Origin: Pandoraea sputorum | Lineage (GTDB): Bacteria; Pseudomonadota; Gammaproteobacteria; Burkholderiales; Burkholderiaceae | Length of the DNA stretch: 64,000 nt | Direction: 5' to 3' | Assembly: GCF_000814845.2 (NCBI RefSeq) | Contig: NZ_CP010431.2 | Span: 3,224,001-3,288,000, forward strand | Part shown: positions 7,494 through 16,782 of the stretch, in pieces | Layout: each line of letters begins with the position of its first letter | Numbering within the stretch: position 1 is the stretch's first letter | Notes under the pieces: generated by a model | The model's input: only the letters and a program-made list of their open reading frames with translations | Database searches by the model: none | What the model was told of the DNA's origin: nothing | Position numbers and translations under genes: made by a program

Positions 7494-8378
7494 ATGGCAC
7501 CGAAGGACCTCTTGCAGGCACTGATCGTCGTACTCGCCTGGGGCGTGAACTTCGTTGTCATCAAAGTCGGCCTGCATGGCGTTCCGCCCATGCTGCTGGG
7601 TGCACTCCGATTTTTGCTTGCCGCGTTTCCCGCGATCTTCTTCGTCAAACGCCCGCAAGTGTCGCTCGGATGGCTGATCGCCTACGGCGCCACCATCTCA
7701 TTCGGTCAGTTCGCCCTTCTGTTTACTGCGATGTACGTCGGCATGCCCGCCGGACTCGCGTCGCTCGTGTTGCAAGCGCAGGCCTTCTTCACGCTCGGAC
7801 TCGCGGCGATTTGCCTCGGCGAACGTTTCCGCGCACAGAACGTCATCGGCCTGTTGATTGCTGCGGCAGGGCTCGCCGTCATCGGCATGCAGGGCGGCGG
7901 CGCCATGACACTCGTCGGTTTCGTGCTGACGTTGTGCGCCTCGCTCAGTTGGGCCACCGGCAACATCGTCACGAAGAAAATCGGCAAGGTCGATCTCGTC
8001 GGACTCGTCGTCTGGGCCAGCCTGATTCCGCCGATTCCGTTCGCCCTGCTCTCTTACTGGTTCGAAGGTCCGCAGCAGATCGCGCAATCGCTCGAGCACA
8101 TCTCGGCGTCGTCGATCTTCGCAATCGCCTACCTAGCCTTCATCGCCACACTCGTCGGCTACTCGCTGTGGGGCCGCCTCATGACCCGCTACCCCGCCAG
8201 CCAGGTCGCACCGTTCTCGCTGCTGGTGCCAATCATCGGACTGGCGTCGGCAGCATTGCTGCTGGACGAACAATTGACGACGTCGCAAATCGCCGGCGCC
8301 GTGCTCGTCATGACAGGCCTCGTGGTGAACGTCTTCGGCGCGAAGATCAAACAGCGTCTGCTGCCGGCGTCGCAGTAG
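7494..8378 (+). CDS. EamA-family (DMT) transporter
   Basis: The 294-aa protein starts at ATG 7494 with AGGAG eight bases upstream. It is almost entirely hydrophobic, with about ten membrane helices arranged as two EamA repeats; the second begins near residue 145 (LSWATGNIVTKKIGKVD). AWGVNFVVIKVGLHGVPPM in the first helix pair is typical of the O-acetylserine/cysteine or amino-acid exporter branch, so metabolite efflux across the inner membrane is likely; substrate unknown. Its last 32 bp overlap the end of the convergent acetyltransferase gene. A 268-bp gap separates it from the divergent dusA. Confidence 0.93.
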   Translation: MAPKDLLQALIVVLAWGVNFVVIKVGLHGVPPMLLGALRFLLAAFPAIFFVKRPQVSLGWLIAYGATISFGQFALLFTAMYVGMPAGLASLVLQAQAFFTLGLAAICLGERFRAQNVIGLLIAAAGLAVIGMQGGGAMTLVGFVLTLCASLSWATGNIVTKKIGKVDLVGLVVWASLIPPIPFALLSYWFEGPQQIAQSLEHISASSIFAIAYLAFIATLVGYSLWGRLMTRYPASQVAPFSLLVPIIGLASAALLLDEQLTTSQIAGAVLVMTGLVVNVFGAKIKQRLLPASQ

Positions 8379-8841
8379 GTGCAGTCGGCGCAACGGGTTC
8401 TGCCGTTGCAAGCCGCATGTGAAGAATCGGGAACGGACGCCCCTGACCATCGAGCTCAGAGCGCCCCGTCACCTCGAAGCCCTCGCGACGATAGAACGCC
8501 AGCGCCTGCGGATTCTGTTCGTTGACGTCGACATCGACACAGTCCAACTCACGCACGGCATACGCGAGCAAAGTCGCACCGATCCCCTGCCGACGCGCCT
8601 CGGGGGCGACGAACAGCATCTCCACATTGCCCGGCGACACCCCGAGAAAACCGCGAATAACGCCGTCATCATCACGAAACACGCGCAACGTCACCGCGCC
8701 GAGATACTCGTTGCGAATGCGCGGACGCAACCACGCAATATCCTCGTCGCCTAGGAAATCGTGCGTGGCACGCACAGACGCCTCCCAAAGTTCGGTGATG
8801 GCGTCGAATTCGTTTTCATGGGGAGTGAAGATGCCAGACAT
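8347..8841 (-). CDS. GNAT-family N-acetyltransferase (YjaB-like)
   Basis: I place the start at ATG 8841 (MSGIFTPHENEFDAITELWE), giving 164 aa. The frame stays open upstream to 8949, but that part is not family-like. Motif A of the GNAT fold is VEMLFVAPEARRQGIGATLLAYA (acetyl-CoA pyrophosphate binding R/QxxGxG/A), and motif B is NEQNPQALAFYRREGFEVTGR. The N-terminal WEASVRATHDFLG and the total layout resemble YjaB-type acetyltransferases. The substrate is unknown. The C-terminal Ala/Thr/Pro tail overlaps the end of the convergent EamA gene. Confidence 0.9.
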   Translation of the reverse strand: MSGIFTPHENEFDAITELWEASVRATHDFLGDEDIAWLRPRIRNEYLGAVTLRVFRDDDGVIRGFLGVSPGNVEMLFVAPEARRQGIGATLLAYAVRELDCVDVDVNEQNPQALAFYRREGFEVTGRSELDGQGRPFPILHMRLATAEPVAPTAPTATPAADAV

Positions 8842-8972
8842 GGAGACCCGTGGTTGGATTTCGTTAGTGTGACCGTCCGAACTGCGCCGCTTTGCCAATT
8901 TGCCAACAATGATCCCTAGCGCAATCGAGGGGCCAATCGCGCACATCACGCAAAGCAGAAGCCGAAACGCAA

Positions 8973-9003
8973 AAAGCCTGATTTCTTGTGGAAATCAGGC
9001 TTT
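8973..9003 (-). terminator. Rho-independent terminator of the initiator tRNA
   Basis: AAAGCCTGATTTC (8973-8985) pairs perfectly with GAAATCAGGCTTT (8991-9003) around a five-base loop. On the minus strand the stem is followed by a T-run, a few bases past the 3' end of tRNA-fMet. Confidence 0.88.
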
Positions 9004-9009
9004 CGAATT

Positions 9010-9086
9010 TGGTTGCGGGGACAGGATTTGAACCTGTGACCTTCGGGTTATGAGCCCGACGAGCTGCCAGACTGCTCCACCCCGCG
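9010..9086 (-). tRNA. Initiator tRNA-fMet (anticodon CAU)
   Basis: The minus-strand sequence starts CGCGGGGTGGAGCAGTCTGG and has CTCATAA in the anticodon loop flanked by the GGG/CCC pairs typical of initiators. The first base C faces A72 unpaired, the initiator hallmark. CCA is encoded at the 3' end (9010-9012). A terminator follows directly. Confidence 0.97.
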
Positions 9087-9279
9087 TCTGAAGAATTAGA
9101 TTATATGACAATTGCCATCGCAGTGCAACATAACGCGCCGAATATTTTTCCTGTAATGCGTTCGCCCGTCCCGCGCGCATCGTTGCAATCGGCCCTACAT
9201 CGCCAATACCGGGGTTATCCCGGCACCCGGTGTGCGTCGCCGCACAGCGCGCGTCGCCGGTGATACACTCGCAGCAACC

Positions 9280-9912
9280 ATGAACCGACGTCCTCCCATC
9301 CAATTCTGTTCCGCCTGCGGCCATACGGTCGAGTTGCGCATTCCGCCCGGTGACAACCGCGAGCGGCACGTGTGCACTAATTGCGGCACCATCCACTATC
9401 AGAACCCGCGCAACGTGCTCGGCACGGTGCCTGTCTGGGGCGATCAGGTGTTGCTGTGCAAGCGCGCCATCGAGCCACGCCTCGGATACTGGACGCTGCC
9501 CGCCGGCTTCATGGAAATCGGAGAGACGACGTCGCAAGCCGCCGCACGCGAAACGCTGGAAGAAGCCGGCGCCGTCGTCGAAGTCGGTGCGCTGTTCTCG
9601 CTGCTCAACGTGCCGCACGTCAATCAGGTGCACATCTTCTATCTGGCTCAGATGCGCGAGCCGCAATTTGCCGCCGGCGAAGAAAGCCTGGAAGTCGCTC
9701 TCTTCTCGGAAGACGAAATCCCGTGGGACGACATCGCATTTCCAACCGTCGCCAAAACGCTGCGCTTCTTCTTCGAAGATCGTCGCGCGGGTGCCTTCGG
9801 TGTGCACGTCGAGGCTTCGTCAGACGCCGCCATCCCAGGCGCGCCGGTCCCCTCGCTGCCCGTGCACACGGCGCACACCGAGGACATTCTCACGCCGATG
9901 CTGCGTGTCTGA
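9280..9912 (+). CDS. NUDIX hydrolase with N-terminal zinc ribbon
   Basis: The 210-aa protein (start ATG 9280; the frame is open to 9232 but family proteins begin here) opens with a zinc ribbon, FCSACGHTVELRIPPGDNRERHVCTNCG, cut here as two CxxC pairs at about residues 10-13 and 31-34. The NUDIX box follows, from GFMEIGETTSQAAARETLEE plus AGA, matching GX5EX7REUXEEXGU. This layout is that of the NudC-like/ADP-ribose pyrophosphatase-related group, which hydrolyses nucleoside diphosphates linked to another moiety; the exact substrate is unknown. It precedes aat by 77 bp on the same strand. Confidence 0.93.
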   Translation: MNRRPPIQFCSACGHTVELRIPPGDNRERHVCTNCGTIHYQNPRNVLGTVPVWGDQVLLCKRAIEPRLGYWTLPAGFMEIGETTSQAAARETLEEAGAVVEVGALFSLLNVPHVNQVHIFYLAQMREPQFAAGEESLEVALFSEDEIPWDDIAFPTVAKTLRFFFEDRRAGAFGVHVEASSDAAIPGAPVPSLPVHTAHTEDILTPMLRV

Positions 9913-9989
9913 ACGCACCGTCGCCCGCTTCGTCGACATCTGCGTGCGTCCTGTGATGTCGACGAGAACCCCGCTAGGTTGACGTCGTC

Positions 9990-10754
9990 ATGGTCGTCTG
10001 GCTAGAAGCAAACGATCCCTTCCCTTCCGTAGACGAAGCGCTCGACGCATCGAGCGACGCGCCGGGATTACTCGCGGCCGGGCTCGACCTCTCACCACAA
10101 CGCCTGCTTGCCGCGTATCGGCAAGGCATCTTCCCGTGGTATTCGCAAGGCCAACCGGTACTCTGGTGGAGCCCCGATCCGCGTATGGTGCTGCGACCCG
10201 AGAACTTCGTCGTTAGTCACAACTTTCGAAAATTGCTGCGCCGCGTGCTGCGTGACGATGCCTGGGAAATTCGCCTTGACGTCGACTTCCCCGCCGTCAT
10301 GCAGGCGTGCGCCCAAGCGCCACGTCGCGGTCAGGACGGCACGTGGATCACCCCCGCCATCGTCAACGCCTACCGCGCGCTGCACGACGCCGGACTCGCG
10401 CACAGCGTAGAGACGTACTACGAAGGCGAGCGCGTCGGCGGCCTCTATGGTGTCGCGCTCGGGCGCATGTTCTATGGCGAATCGATGTTTGCCAAACGCA
10501 CCGATGCGTCGAAAATCGCGCTGGCCGCGCTCGTCTCGTTTGCACGCAAACACGCAATAGAGGTGATAGACTGCCAGCAAAGTACCGCGCACCTGGCGTC
10601 ACTTGGCGGTGGTGAAATCCCCCGCCAGGCCTTTCTGGCGCATGTGCAAAAGGCGGTCGTGGCCCCCGCGCCGGTCTGGCGTCTGGACAAACAGATGCTC
10701 AGCGCACTGGCCTACGGTAACGCAGCAGACAAGGCTCACGAGGTTTCGCAGTGA
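9990..10754 (+). CDS. aat: Leucyl/phenylalanyl-tRNA--protein transferase
   Basis: The 254-aa enzyme transfers Leu or Phe from aminoacyl-tRNA to N-terminal Arg or Lys, creating N-degrons for ClpS/ClpAP. Visible family signatures are [40 protein letters not shown] and MVL, then [19 protein letters not shown] and [10 protein letters not shown] with the catalytic-region residues, and [16 protein letters not shown] near the C-terminus. The stop overlaps the start of bpt by four bases (GTGA), so both N-degron transferases are translationally coupled. Confidence 0.97.
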   Translation: MVVWLEANDPFPSVDEALDASSDAPGLLAAGLDLSPQRLLAAYRQGIFPWYSQGQPVLWWSPDPRMVLRPENFVVSHNFRKLLRRVLRDDAWEIRLDVDFPAVMQACAQAPRRGQDGTWITPAIVNAYRALHDAGLAHSVETYYEGERVGGLYGVALGRMFYGESMFAKRTDASKIALAALVSFARKHAIEVIDCQQSTAHLASLGGGEIPRQAFLAHVQKAVVAPAPVWRLDKQMLSALAYGNAADKAHEVSQ

Positions 10755-11539
10755 CCCATCCGAACGAACTGCCGCTCTCCCCGCTGTCCGCCCTTCAGTT
10801 CTACGCAACGGCGCCGTATCCCTGCAGCTATCTCGACAATCACACCGCACGCTCGCAGGTCGCCACCCCAAGCCATCTGATCAATTCGGACGTCTATAGC
10901 GAACTCGTGCGCTCCGGCTTTCGTCGCAGTGGCGTGTTCACGTACCGCCCGTACTGCGACGGCTGCCGCGCCTGCGTTCCCGTGCGTGTGCCGATCGCCC
11001 GCTTCGCCCCCAACCGTACGCAACGTCGTATCTGGAAGCGCCACGCGGCACTTGCCGTCAACGTCTCCTGCCTGCACTACACCGAAGAACACTACCAGCT
11101 CTACATGCGCTACCAGTCGCGACGCCACGCGGGTGGCGGCATGGATCACGACAGCCGCGAGCAGTACGAGCAGTTCCTGCTGCAAAGCCGCGTGAATTCG
11201 CGTCTGGTGGAATTTCGCGAGCCGCCGGGGCATCAGGGGGCGGGCACGCTGCGCATGATCAGCATGGTCGACATCCTGAGCGACGGCCTGTCGTCGGTCT
11301 ACACGTTCTTCGATCCGGATGTCGAAGGGGCGTCCTACGGCACGTACAACATCCTGTGGCAGATCGAACAGGCGCGCGCGCTCGGACTACCTCACGTCTA
11401 CCTCGGCTACTGGATTCAGCAGAGCCGCAAAATGGTCTACAAGGCAAATTTCCGCCCACTCCAAGGCCTGCTCGAGGGGCAATGGCAAGACATGCCCGAG
11501 GCTATGCTCGACGCAGCCGGTCAGTCGCCAGGTCAATAG
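10751..11539 (+). CDS. bpt: Aspartate/glutamate leucyltransferase
   Basis: The 262-aa protein starts with GTG 10751 inside the aat stop. It is the bacterial ATE1-like enzyme that adds Leu to N-terminal Asp or Glu. The N-terminal domain has [20 protein letters not shown] and then [21 protein letters not shown] with the conserved Cys cluster. The C-terminal GNAT-like domain contains [35 protein letters not shown] and [20 protein letters not shown]. Pairing with aat places both tagging activities under one promoter. Confidence 0.97.
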   Translation: MTHPNELPLSPLSALQFYATAPYPCSYLDNHTARSQVATPSHLINSDVYSELVRSGFRRSGVFTYRPYCDGCRACVPVRVPIARFAPNRTQRRIWKRHAALAVNVSCLHYTEEHYQLYMRYQSRRHAGGGMDHDSREQYEQFLLQSRVNSRLVEFREPPGHQGAGTLRMISMVDILSDGLSSVYTFFDPDVEGASYGTYNILWQIEQARALGLPHVYLGYWIQQSRKMVYKANFRPLQGLLEGQWQDMPEAMLDAAGQSPGQ

Positions 11540-11702
11540 TCCGCCCACCTGTCGCACGGGTCGCATCGCGTCAGTGCGCATCGCGCTCATCCGCCCTCCG
11601 CACCTACGCAAAACAGGGGTACGCAGAGCGTAGAAAAAGACGCGCTCCGCACCCGGGATACCGGTAAAATGGCGACTTTCCGATTCTGCCGAACCCGACA
11701 TC

Positions 11703-12731
11703 GTGCTTGCGCCTCTCTACCCTCTGGCCCGTCGCGCCCTGTTCTGCCTTGACGCCGAACAAGCCCACCATCTGACGCTGGCTACGCTGCGCGGCGCCGC
11801 CTCGCTCGGCCTGGCCGGCCTCGTCGGTCAGACGCTCCCCGAATCGCCGCGCACGGTCATGGGTATCCGCTTCCCGAACCCCGTCGGCCTCGCGGCCGGT
11901 CTCGACAAGGACGGCAGTTGCATCGACGGCCTCGCCGCTCTCGGCTTCGGTTTCGTTGAAGTGGGCACGGTGACGCCGCGTCCGCAGGCGGGCAATCCGA
12001 AGCCGCGCATCTTCCGTCTGCCGCAAGCCGAAGCCATCATCAACCGCATGGGCTTCAACAACGGTGGCGTCGAGCAATTCCTGCAGAACGTGCAGTCCGC
12101 GCGCTACAAGGGGCCGCTGGGCCTGAACATCGGCAAGAACGCCGATACGCCCATCGAGCGCGCCGTCGACGACTATCTGATCTGCCTCGAGAAGGTTTAT
12201 CCGTACGCCACCTATGTGGCGGTGAACATCTCGTCGCCGAACACCAAGAACCTGCGCCAGCTGCAAGGCGGCGACGAACTCGACGCGCTGCTCGGCAAGC
12301 TCAAGGACAAGCAGCGCGCGCTGTCCGACCGTCACGGCAAGTATGTGCCTATCGCCTTGAAGATCGCACCAGATCTCGACGACGAGCAGATCAAAGTGAT
12401 CGCCGGAACGCTCACGCGCCACGGTTTCGACGGCGTGATCGCAACGAATACCACGCTCTCGCGCGAGGCCGTCGCCGGTCTGCCGTACGCCAACGAGACG
12501 GGCGGGTTGTCGGGACGCCCGGTATTCGACGCGTCCAATCGCGTCATCCGCGCGCTCGCCGCCGAGCTGGGCGGCGCACTGCCGATTATCGGTGTCGGCG
12601 GCATCCTGTCGGGTGCGGACGCGCAAGCGAAGCTCGATGCCGGTGCCAGTCTGGTTCAGGTGTACAGTGGCCTGATTTACCGCGGCCCCGAGCTGGTGCG
12701 AGAATGCGTGCAAGCGCTGCGTACGGTCTGA
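11703..12731 (+). CDS. pyrD: Dihydroorotate dehydrogenase (quinone), class 2
   Basis: The 342-aa FMN enzyme oxidises dihydroorotate to orotate with quinone, at the inner face of the cytoplasmic membrane, in pyrimidine synthesis. It starts at GTG 11703. The amphipathic N-terminal helix ([20 protein letters not shown]) of class 2 enzymes is present. Then come [30 protein letters not shown], the catalytic-Ser region [15 protein letters not shown], and the FMN-phosphate loops GVGGILSG and [10 protein letters not shown]. The length is standard. It lies 163 bp downstream of bpt. Confidence 0.98.
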   Translation: MLAPLYPLARRALFCLDAEQAHHLTLATLRGAASLGLAGLVGQTLPESPRTVMGIRFPNPVGLAAGLDKDGSCIDGLAALGFGFVEVGTVTPRPQAGNPKPRIFRLPQAEAIINRMGFNNGGVEQFLQNVQSARYKGPLGLNIGKNADTPIERAVDDYLICLEKVYPYATYVAVNISSPNTKNLRQLQGGDELDALLGKLKDKQRALSDRHGKYVPIALKIAPDLDDEQIKVIAGTLTRHGFDGVIATNTTLSREAVAGLPYANETGGLSGRPVFDASNRVIRALAAELGGALPIIGVGGILSGADAQAKLDAGASLVQVYSGLIYRGPELVRECVQALRTV

Positions 12732-12784
12732 CCGACCGAACGCCAGCGTCCCCCCTTCATTTGACACAGGGATAACCAGACATC

Positions 12785-13582
12785 ATGAAATCCTGGCTCA
12801 AGACGCTTTGCCTCGTACCGCTGGCCGCCGCCGCCCTCATCGGCACGTCGCCCGCTCGCGCCGCTGACCTGCTCGACACCGTGAAGTCTGCGGGCGTGCT
12901 GAAGATTGGCATCGAAGGCACCTACCCGCCGTTCAACTATCGCGACAAATCCGGTCAGCTCGACGGTTTCGATGTCGACGTCGCCAAAGCCGTTGCCCAG
13001 CGCCTCGGCGTAAAGCCACAGTTCGTCACGACCGAGTGGAGCGGCATCATCGGGGGTCTTCAGGCGGGCAAGTTCGACGTCATCGTCAATCAGGTCGCCA
13101 TCACCGACGAGCGCAAGAAGTCGCTCGACTTCAGCGAGCCCTACACGTACTCGGCGGCGCAACTGATTCGCCGCAAGGACGACAAGCGCGAATTCAAGAC
13201 GCTTGACGCACTCAAGGGCCACAAGCTCGGTGTGAGTCTCGGCAGCAACTACGACAAGATGGCGAAGGCCGTGCCGGGCATCGACGTGCGCACTTATCCG
13301 GGCGCGCCGGAGTATCTCGCCGACCTCGCTGCAGGCCGTGTCGATGCTGCGCTCAACGACCAGTTGATGATGGCGTATCTGCTCCAGAACGCTAAGCTGC
13401 CGCTCGAAGCCGGTGCCGTATTGCCGGGCACCAATCAGGCGGTCGGCATTCCGTTCCGCAAGGGCAATCCGGCATTCGCCAAGGCCATCGACGACGCGCT
13501 GACCGGCATGAAGCAGGACGGCTCGCTCGCCAAGATTGCGCAAAAGTGGTTCGGCAAGGACACGTCCAAACCGGCGCAGTAA
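12785..13582 (+). CDS. Amino-acid ABC transporter, periplasmic substrate-binding protein
   Basis: The 265-aa protein has a Sec signal peptide (MKSWLKTLCLVPLAAAALIG, cleavage after ARA). The family 3 solute-binding signature follows: LKIGIEGTYPPFNYRDKSGQ, then LDGFDVDVAKAVAQRLG and DFSEPYTYS. The C-terminal lobe has AGRVDAALNDQLMMAYLLQ and IPFRKGNPAFAKAIDDAL. It resembles cystine or polar amino-acid binding proteins (FliY/TcyJ-like), but the ligand cannot be read by eye. The permease gene follows after 119 bp; there is no ATP-binding subunit nearby. Confidence 0.95.
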   Translation: MKSWLKTLCLVPLAAAALIGTSPARAADLLDTVKSAGVLKIGIEGTYPPFNYRDKSGQLDGFDVDVAKAVAQRLGVKPQFVTTEWSGIIGGLQAGKFDVIVNQVAITDERKKSLDFSEPYTYSAAQLIRRKDDKREFKTLDALKGHKLGVSLGSNYDKMAKAVPGIDVRTYPGAPEYLADLAAGRVDAALNDQLMMAYLLQNAKLPLEAGAVLPGTNQAVGIPFRKGNPAFAKAIDDALTGMKQDGSLAKIAQKWFGKDTSKPAQ

Positions 13583-13701
13583 TTCGGTAACGACGGCGAC
13601 AGAGACGACAATCGCGTCGGACTCACGGCCGGCATCACGCCCACGTCGCGGATGCCGGCCGTTGTCTATCCGTCGCAAGACATCCCCTAAGACACTCCCC
13701 C

Positions 13702-14361
13702 ATGAATCCATTCGAACTCGCTGCCCAATCCTTGCCAGTGCTGTTGCAGGGCACCGTGCTCACCATCAAGTTCGCATTGATGTCGATGGTGTTCGGTCTG
13801 GCGATCGGTATCATCGTGGCGGTCATGGGCATCGGCAAGGTGCGCGTGTTCCGGGCCATCGCGCGTGCTTACGTCAGCATCATGCGCGGCACGCCGCTGT
13901 TGGTGCAGATCTTCGTCATCTATTACGGCCTGCCTGGCGTCGGCATCTCGCTCGAACCGACGGCCGCAGGCGTGCTCACGCTCAGCCTGAACGTCGGCGC
14001 GTATTTGTCGGAGAGCATGCGCGGCGCGCTCGAAGGCATGCCGCGCGGACAATGGCTCGCGGCGTACAGTCTCGGACTGTCGTACTGGCAAACATTGCGC
14101 TACATCATCGGGCCGCAAGCGCTGCGCATCGCAGTGCCGAGTCTCGGTAACAGCCTGATCAGCCTGATCAAGGACACATCGCTCGTCTCCGTAATTACCG
14201 TGACGGAGTTGCTGCGCTCGGCACAGGAAGTCATCGCGTCGACGTATCAGCCGTTGCCACTGTACCTCGCGTGCGCCGCGATCTATTGGGTGCTATCGAC
14301 GGGACTGTCGGCATTGCAACGTCGCATTGAGAAGCGCCTTGCCCTGCCCTCACGTACCTGA
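13702..14361 (+). CDS. Amino-acid ABC transporter permease
   Basis: The 219-aa membrane protein has about five helices and the HisM/YecS-type inner-membrane component layout. The N-terminus LLQGTVLTIKFALMSMVFGL is followed by YVSIMRGTPLLVQIFVIYYG. The EAA coupling loop is ESMRGALEGMPRGQWLAAYS with LGLSYWQTLRYIIGPQALR. The end has SLISLIKDTSLVSVITVTEL. It works with the preceding binding protein. The gene is followed by a strong terminator, so the ATPase must be encoded elsewhere. Confidence 0.95.
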   Translation: MNPFELAAQSLPVLLQGTVLTIKFALMSMVFGLAIGIIVAVMGIGKVRVFRAIARAYVSIMRGTPLLVQIFVIYYGLPGVGISLEPTAAGVLTLSLNVGAYLSESMRGALEGMPRGQWLAAYSLGLSYWQTLRYIIGPQALRIAVPSLGNSLISLIKDTSLVSVITVTELLRSAQEVIASTYQPLPLYLACAAIYWVLSTGLSALQRRIEKRLALPSRT

Positions 14362-14405
14362 GCGGACCTGAGCACAGCCGAACACGATCGACTTCGGTGG
14401 GATGT

Positions 14406-14444
14406 AAAAAAAGCTGGCACTCCGCAGGGAGGCCAGCTTTTTTA
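14406..14444. terminator. Bidirectional terminator between permease and lutB
   Basis: AAAAAAGCTGGC pairs with GCCAGCTTTTTT around an inner CTCC/GGAG stem. A-run and T-run on both sides make it usable from either strand, and it separates two convergent operons. Confidence 0.9.
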
Positions 14445-14460
14445 TTCGGTGTCGACGCGA

Positions 14461-15870
14461 TCAGCGTGGCGCGCGACGCTCGCGATACATCGCACGGAAA
14501 GTCTTGCCACTAGGCGCAGGCATCTCGCGCGTATCCGTCCATCCGCCAGCGAAGGGCAGCTTGGAAATACTCCCGCGATCGCGGCCCATACGCTTTAACG
14601 CCCACGAACCGAGGCCCGACAAGGTGGCGTACAGACGCGGTCGACGCGCAGTAAAGGCCCACGCCGCCAACGCCGCCCGCTCGCGCCACGGACGCAGCCC
14701 CCGATCCACCTGACGCTCGCGCAGCTTACGCAGCAGATCCGAAATCGGAATCCCCACCGGGCAAACGCGATTGCACTCACCGCACAGGGTCGCAGCCTGC
14801 GGTAGATCAAGCGTCTTCTCCAGCCCGACGTAGCTCGGGGTGAGCACCGAACCCATCGGCCCCGGATACACCCATCCATACGCGTGGCCGCCGATCTTCT
14901 GATACACCGGGCAGTGGTTCATGCACGCACCGCAGCGAATGCAGCGCAGCATCTCCTGGAACGCGCCGCCGATCAGACCGGAGCGGCCACCGTCGACAAT
15001 CACGAAGTACATGTGATCCGGCCCGTCAACCTCGCCCTCGGCGCGTGTACCGGTGAGCAACGAGAAGTAGTTCGACGTGCCCTGCCCCGTAGCCGAGCGC
15101 GGTAACAGGCGCATTGCCGTGGCGAGATCCTCCAGCGTCGGCAGCACCTTCTCGATGCCGGTGACGGCCACGTGCACACGCGGCATGATGGTGCACATGC
15201 CTTCGTTGCCCTCGTTGGTCACCACGGCCACCGAACCAGTTTCTGCGACGAGGAAGTTACCGCCCGTCACGCCCATGTCCGCCGACAGGAACTGCGGGCG
15301 CAGCATCTCGCGCGCTTCGCGGGTCATTAGCGGGATTTCAGTCAGACGCGGCTTCTGATGCACGCGTGCGAACAGGTCGGCGACCTCGTCCTTATCCTTA
15401 TGAACGACCGGTGCAATGATGTGCGACGGCGGCTCGTTGTCGTTGATCTGAAGAATGTACTCGCCAAGGTCGGTCTCGACCGACTGCACGCCCATGTCGG
15501 CGAGCACCTTGTTGAGTTGCAGTTCTTCGGTGACCATCGATTTCGATTTGATCACCTTCTTGACATCGTGCTTGCGCGCGATCTCCGCAATCAGACGCGC
15601 TGCGTCCTGCGTCGATTCGGCGAACAGGACGGTCGCGCCGCGACGGGTGGCTTCGCGCTCGAAGATCTCCAGCCAGACGTCGAGATTCTCGATCCCGCGA
15701 TTACGACGCTCCTTGAGCGCCTCACGCGTCGCTTCGAAATCGATCTCTTCCATGGCGCTCGCGCGCGCCGTCACAAACTTGGTCGAGAGCTTCTTGAGGT
15801 TGGCTTGCAGGCGCTGGTCGGCAAGCTTCTGCCCGGCACGCGCCTTGAATTGCATCGATTGAACTTGCAT
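14461..15870 (-). CDS. lutB: Lactate utilization iron-sulfur protein LutB
   Basis: The 469-aa LutB/YkgF-type protein has an N-terminal LUD (DUF162) region, including KSKSMVTEELQLNKVLADMG and ITG-like GVTGGNFLVAETGSVAVVTN. A pair of 4Fe-4S clusters sits in CIRCGACMNHCPVYQKIGGH and CGECNRVCPVGIP near residues 320-380, followed by a C-terminal helical domain. With LutA and LutC it forms the non-flavin L-lactate dehydrogenase complex. It is 85 bp downstream of lutA. No lutC follows; a terminator does. Confidence 0.93.
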   Translation of the reverse strand: MQVQSMQFKARAGQKLADQRLQANLKKLSTKFVTARASAMEEIDFEATREALKERRNRGIENLDVWLEIFEREATRRGATVLFAESTQDAARLIAEIARKHDVKKVIKSKSMVTEELQLNKVLADMGVQSVETDLGEYILQINDNEPPSHIIAPVVHKDKDEVADLFARVHQKPRLTEIPLMTREAREMLRPQFLSADMGVTGGNFLVAETGSVAVVTNEGNEGMCTIMPRVHVAVTGIEKVLPTLEDLATAMRLLPRSATGQGTSNYFSLLTGTRAEGEVDGPDHMYFVIVDGGRSGLIGGAFQEMLRCIRCGACMNHCPVYQKIGGHAYGWVYPGPMGSVLTPSYVGLEKTLDLPQAATLCGECNRVCPVGIPISDLLRKLRERQVDRGLRPWRERAALAAWAFTARRPRLYATLSGLGSWALKRMGRDRGSISKLPFAGGWTDTREMPAPSGKTFRAMYRERRAPR

Positions 15871-15955
15871 CGCGACTCACGTGAAGTGATGACGGCCCGC
15901 GCGCGCAATGGTGTCGGCGCGCACAAGCCTGATGGTCCGGAACACGGCGGTGCGC

Positions 15956-16681
15956 TCAGGCATCGCCAGCGAGCACCTGCGCAATGTGCAGCACGCGCGT
16001 ACGCGTGTCGCCGGTGCGGCGCAGCCGCCCTTCGATGTTGAGCATGCATCCCAGGTCGCCCAGCACGACAGCCGGTGCACCGCTGGCGGCGATGTTGGCG
16101 CACTTCTCGTCGACGATTGCCGTCGAGATGTTGCCGTACTTGAGCGCGAACGTACCGCCAAAGCCACAGCACGCCTGACAGTCCTTCATCTCCGTCATCT
16201 TCACGCCGGGCATTTTGGCGAGCAGCGCGCGCGGTTGTGTCTTCACGCCAAGTTCGCGCAGACCGGAGCAGGAATCGTGATACGTCACCTCGCCGTTGTA
16301 GTCGCCGGGCACGGTGTCGACATGCAGCACATTGACGAGGAAGTCCGTGAGTTCGTATACGCGCGGACGCAAACGCTCATAACGGCCCATGAGTTCGGGA
16401 TCGTCGGCAAAGAGGTCGCCGTAATGCGCCTTGACCATACCGCCGCACGAGCCGGACGGCACGACGACGTAGTCGAACGATTCGAATTCGTCGAGGAATT
16501 TCTGGGCGAGATCGCGGGCGATGGCGCGCTCACCGGAGTTGTAGCCCGGCTGGCCACAACAGGTCTGGGAATCGGGAATCACGACCTCGCAGCCGGCTGT
16601 CTCGAGCAGCTTGAGCGTAGAAAAGCCAATCTCCGGCCGCATCATGTCGATCAGACACGTGACAAACAGTCCGACGCGCAT
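15956..16681 (-). CDS. lutA: Lactate utilization protein LutA (CCG-domain Fe-S protein)
   Basis: The 241-aa protein has the two cysteine-rich CCG domains of LutA/GlcF-like proteins. The first has VTCLIDMMRPEIGFSTLKLL and SQTCCGQPGYNSG, with VVVPSGSCGGMVK. The second has YHDSCSGLRELGV and CQACCGFGGTFALKYGNIS, with LGDLGCMLNIEGR. These Cys and Gly residues bind a 4Fe-4S cluster and form the heterodisulfide-reductase-type site. The gene is first in a lutA-lutB pair. GAGG lies about ten bases before the ATG. Confidence 0.94.
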   Translation of the reverse strand: MRVGLFVTCLIDMMRPEIGFSTLKLLETAGCEVVIPDSQTCCGQPGYNSGERAIARDLAQKFLDEFESFDYVVVPSGSCGGMVKAHYGDLFADDPELMGRYERLRPRVYELTDFLVNVLHVDTVPGDYNGEVTYHDSCSGLRELGVKTQPRALLAKMPGVKMTEMKDCQACCGFGGTFALKYGNISTAIVDEKCANIAASGAPAVVLGDLGCMLNIEGRLRRTGDTRTRVLHIAQVLAGDA

Positions 16682-16782
16682 TGGGGGAATCCTCTTTTCG
16701 GGAATAATGCGCCATTATAAGTCGCCGGGCCGAACCGGCCCAGCGTAGATTCCCGGACGTGAGGCGGGTGCGCGGCGATGCG

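Noticed and set aside
7670..8422. 250-codon Arg/His-rich frame overlapping the EamA transporter
   Set aside because: A second frame of the same strand with extreme Arg content; the EamA frame has membrane helices and a good start.
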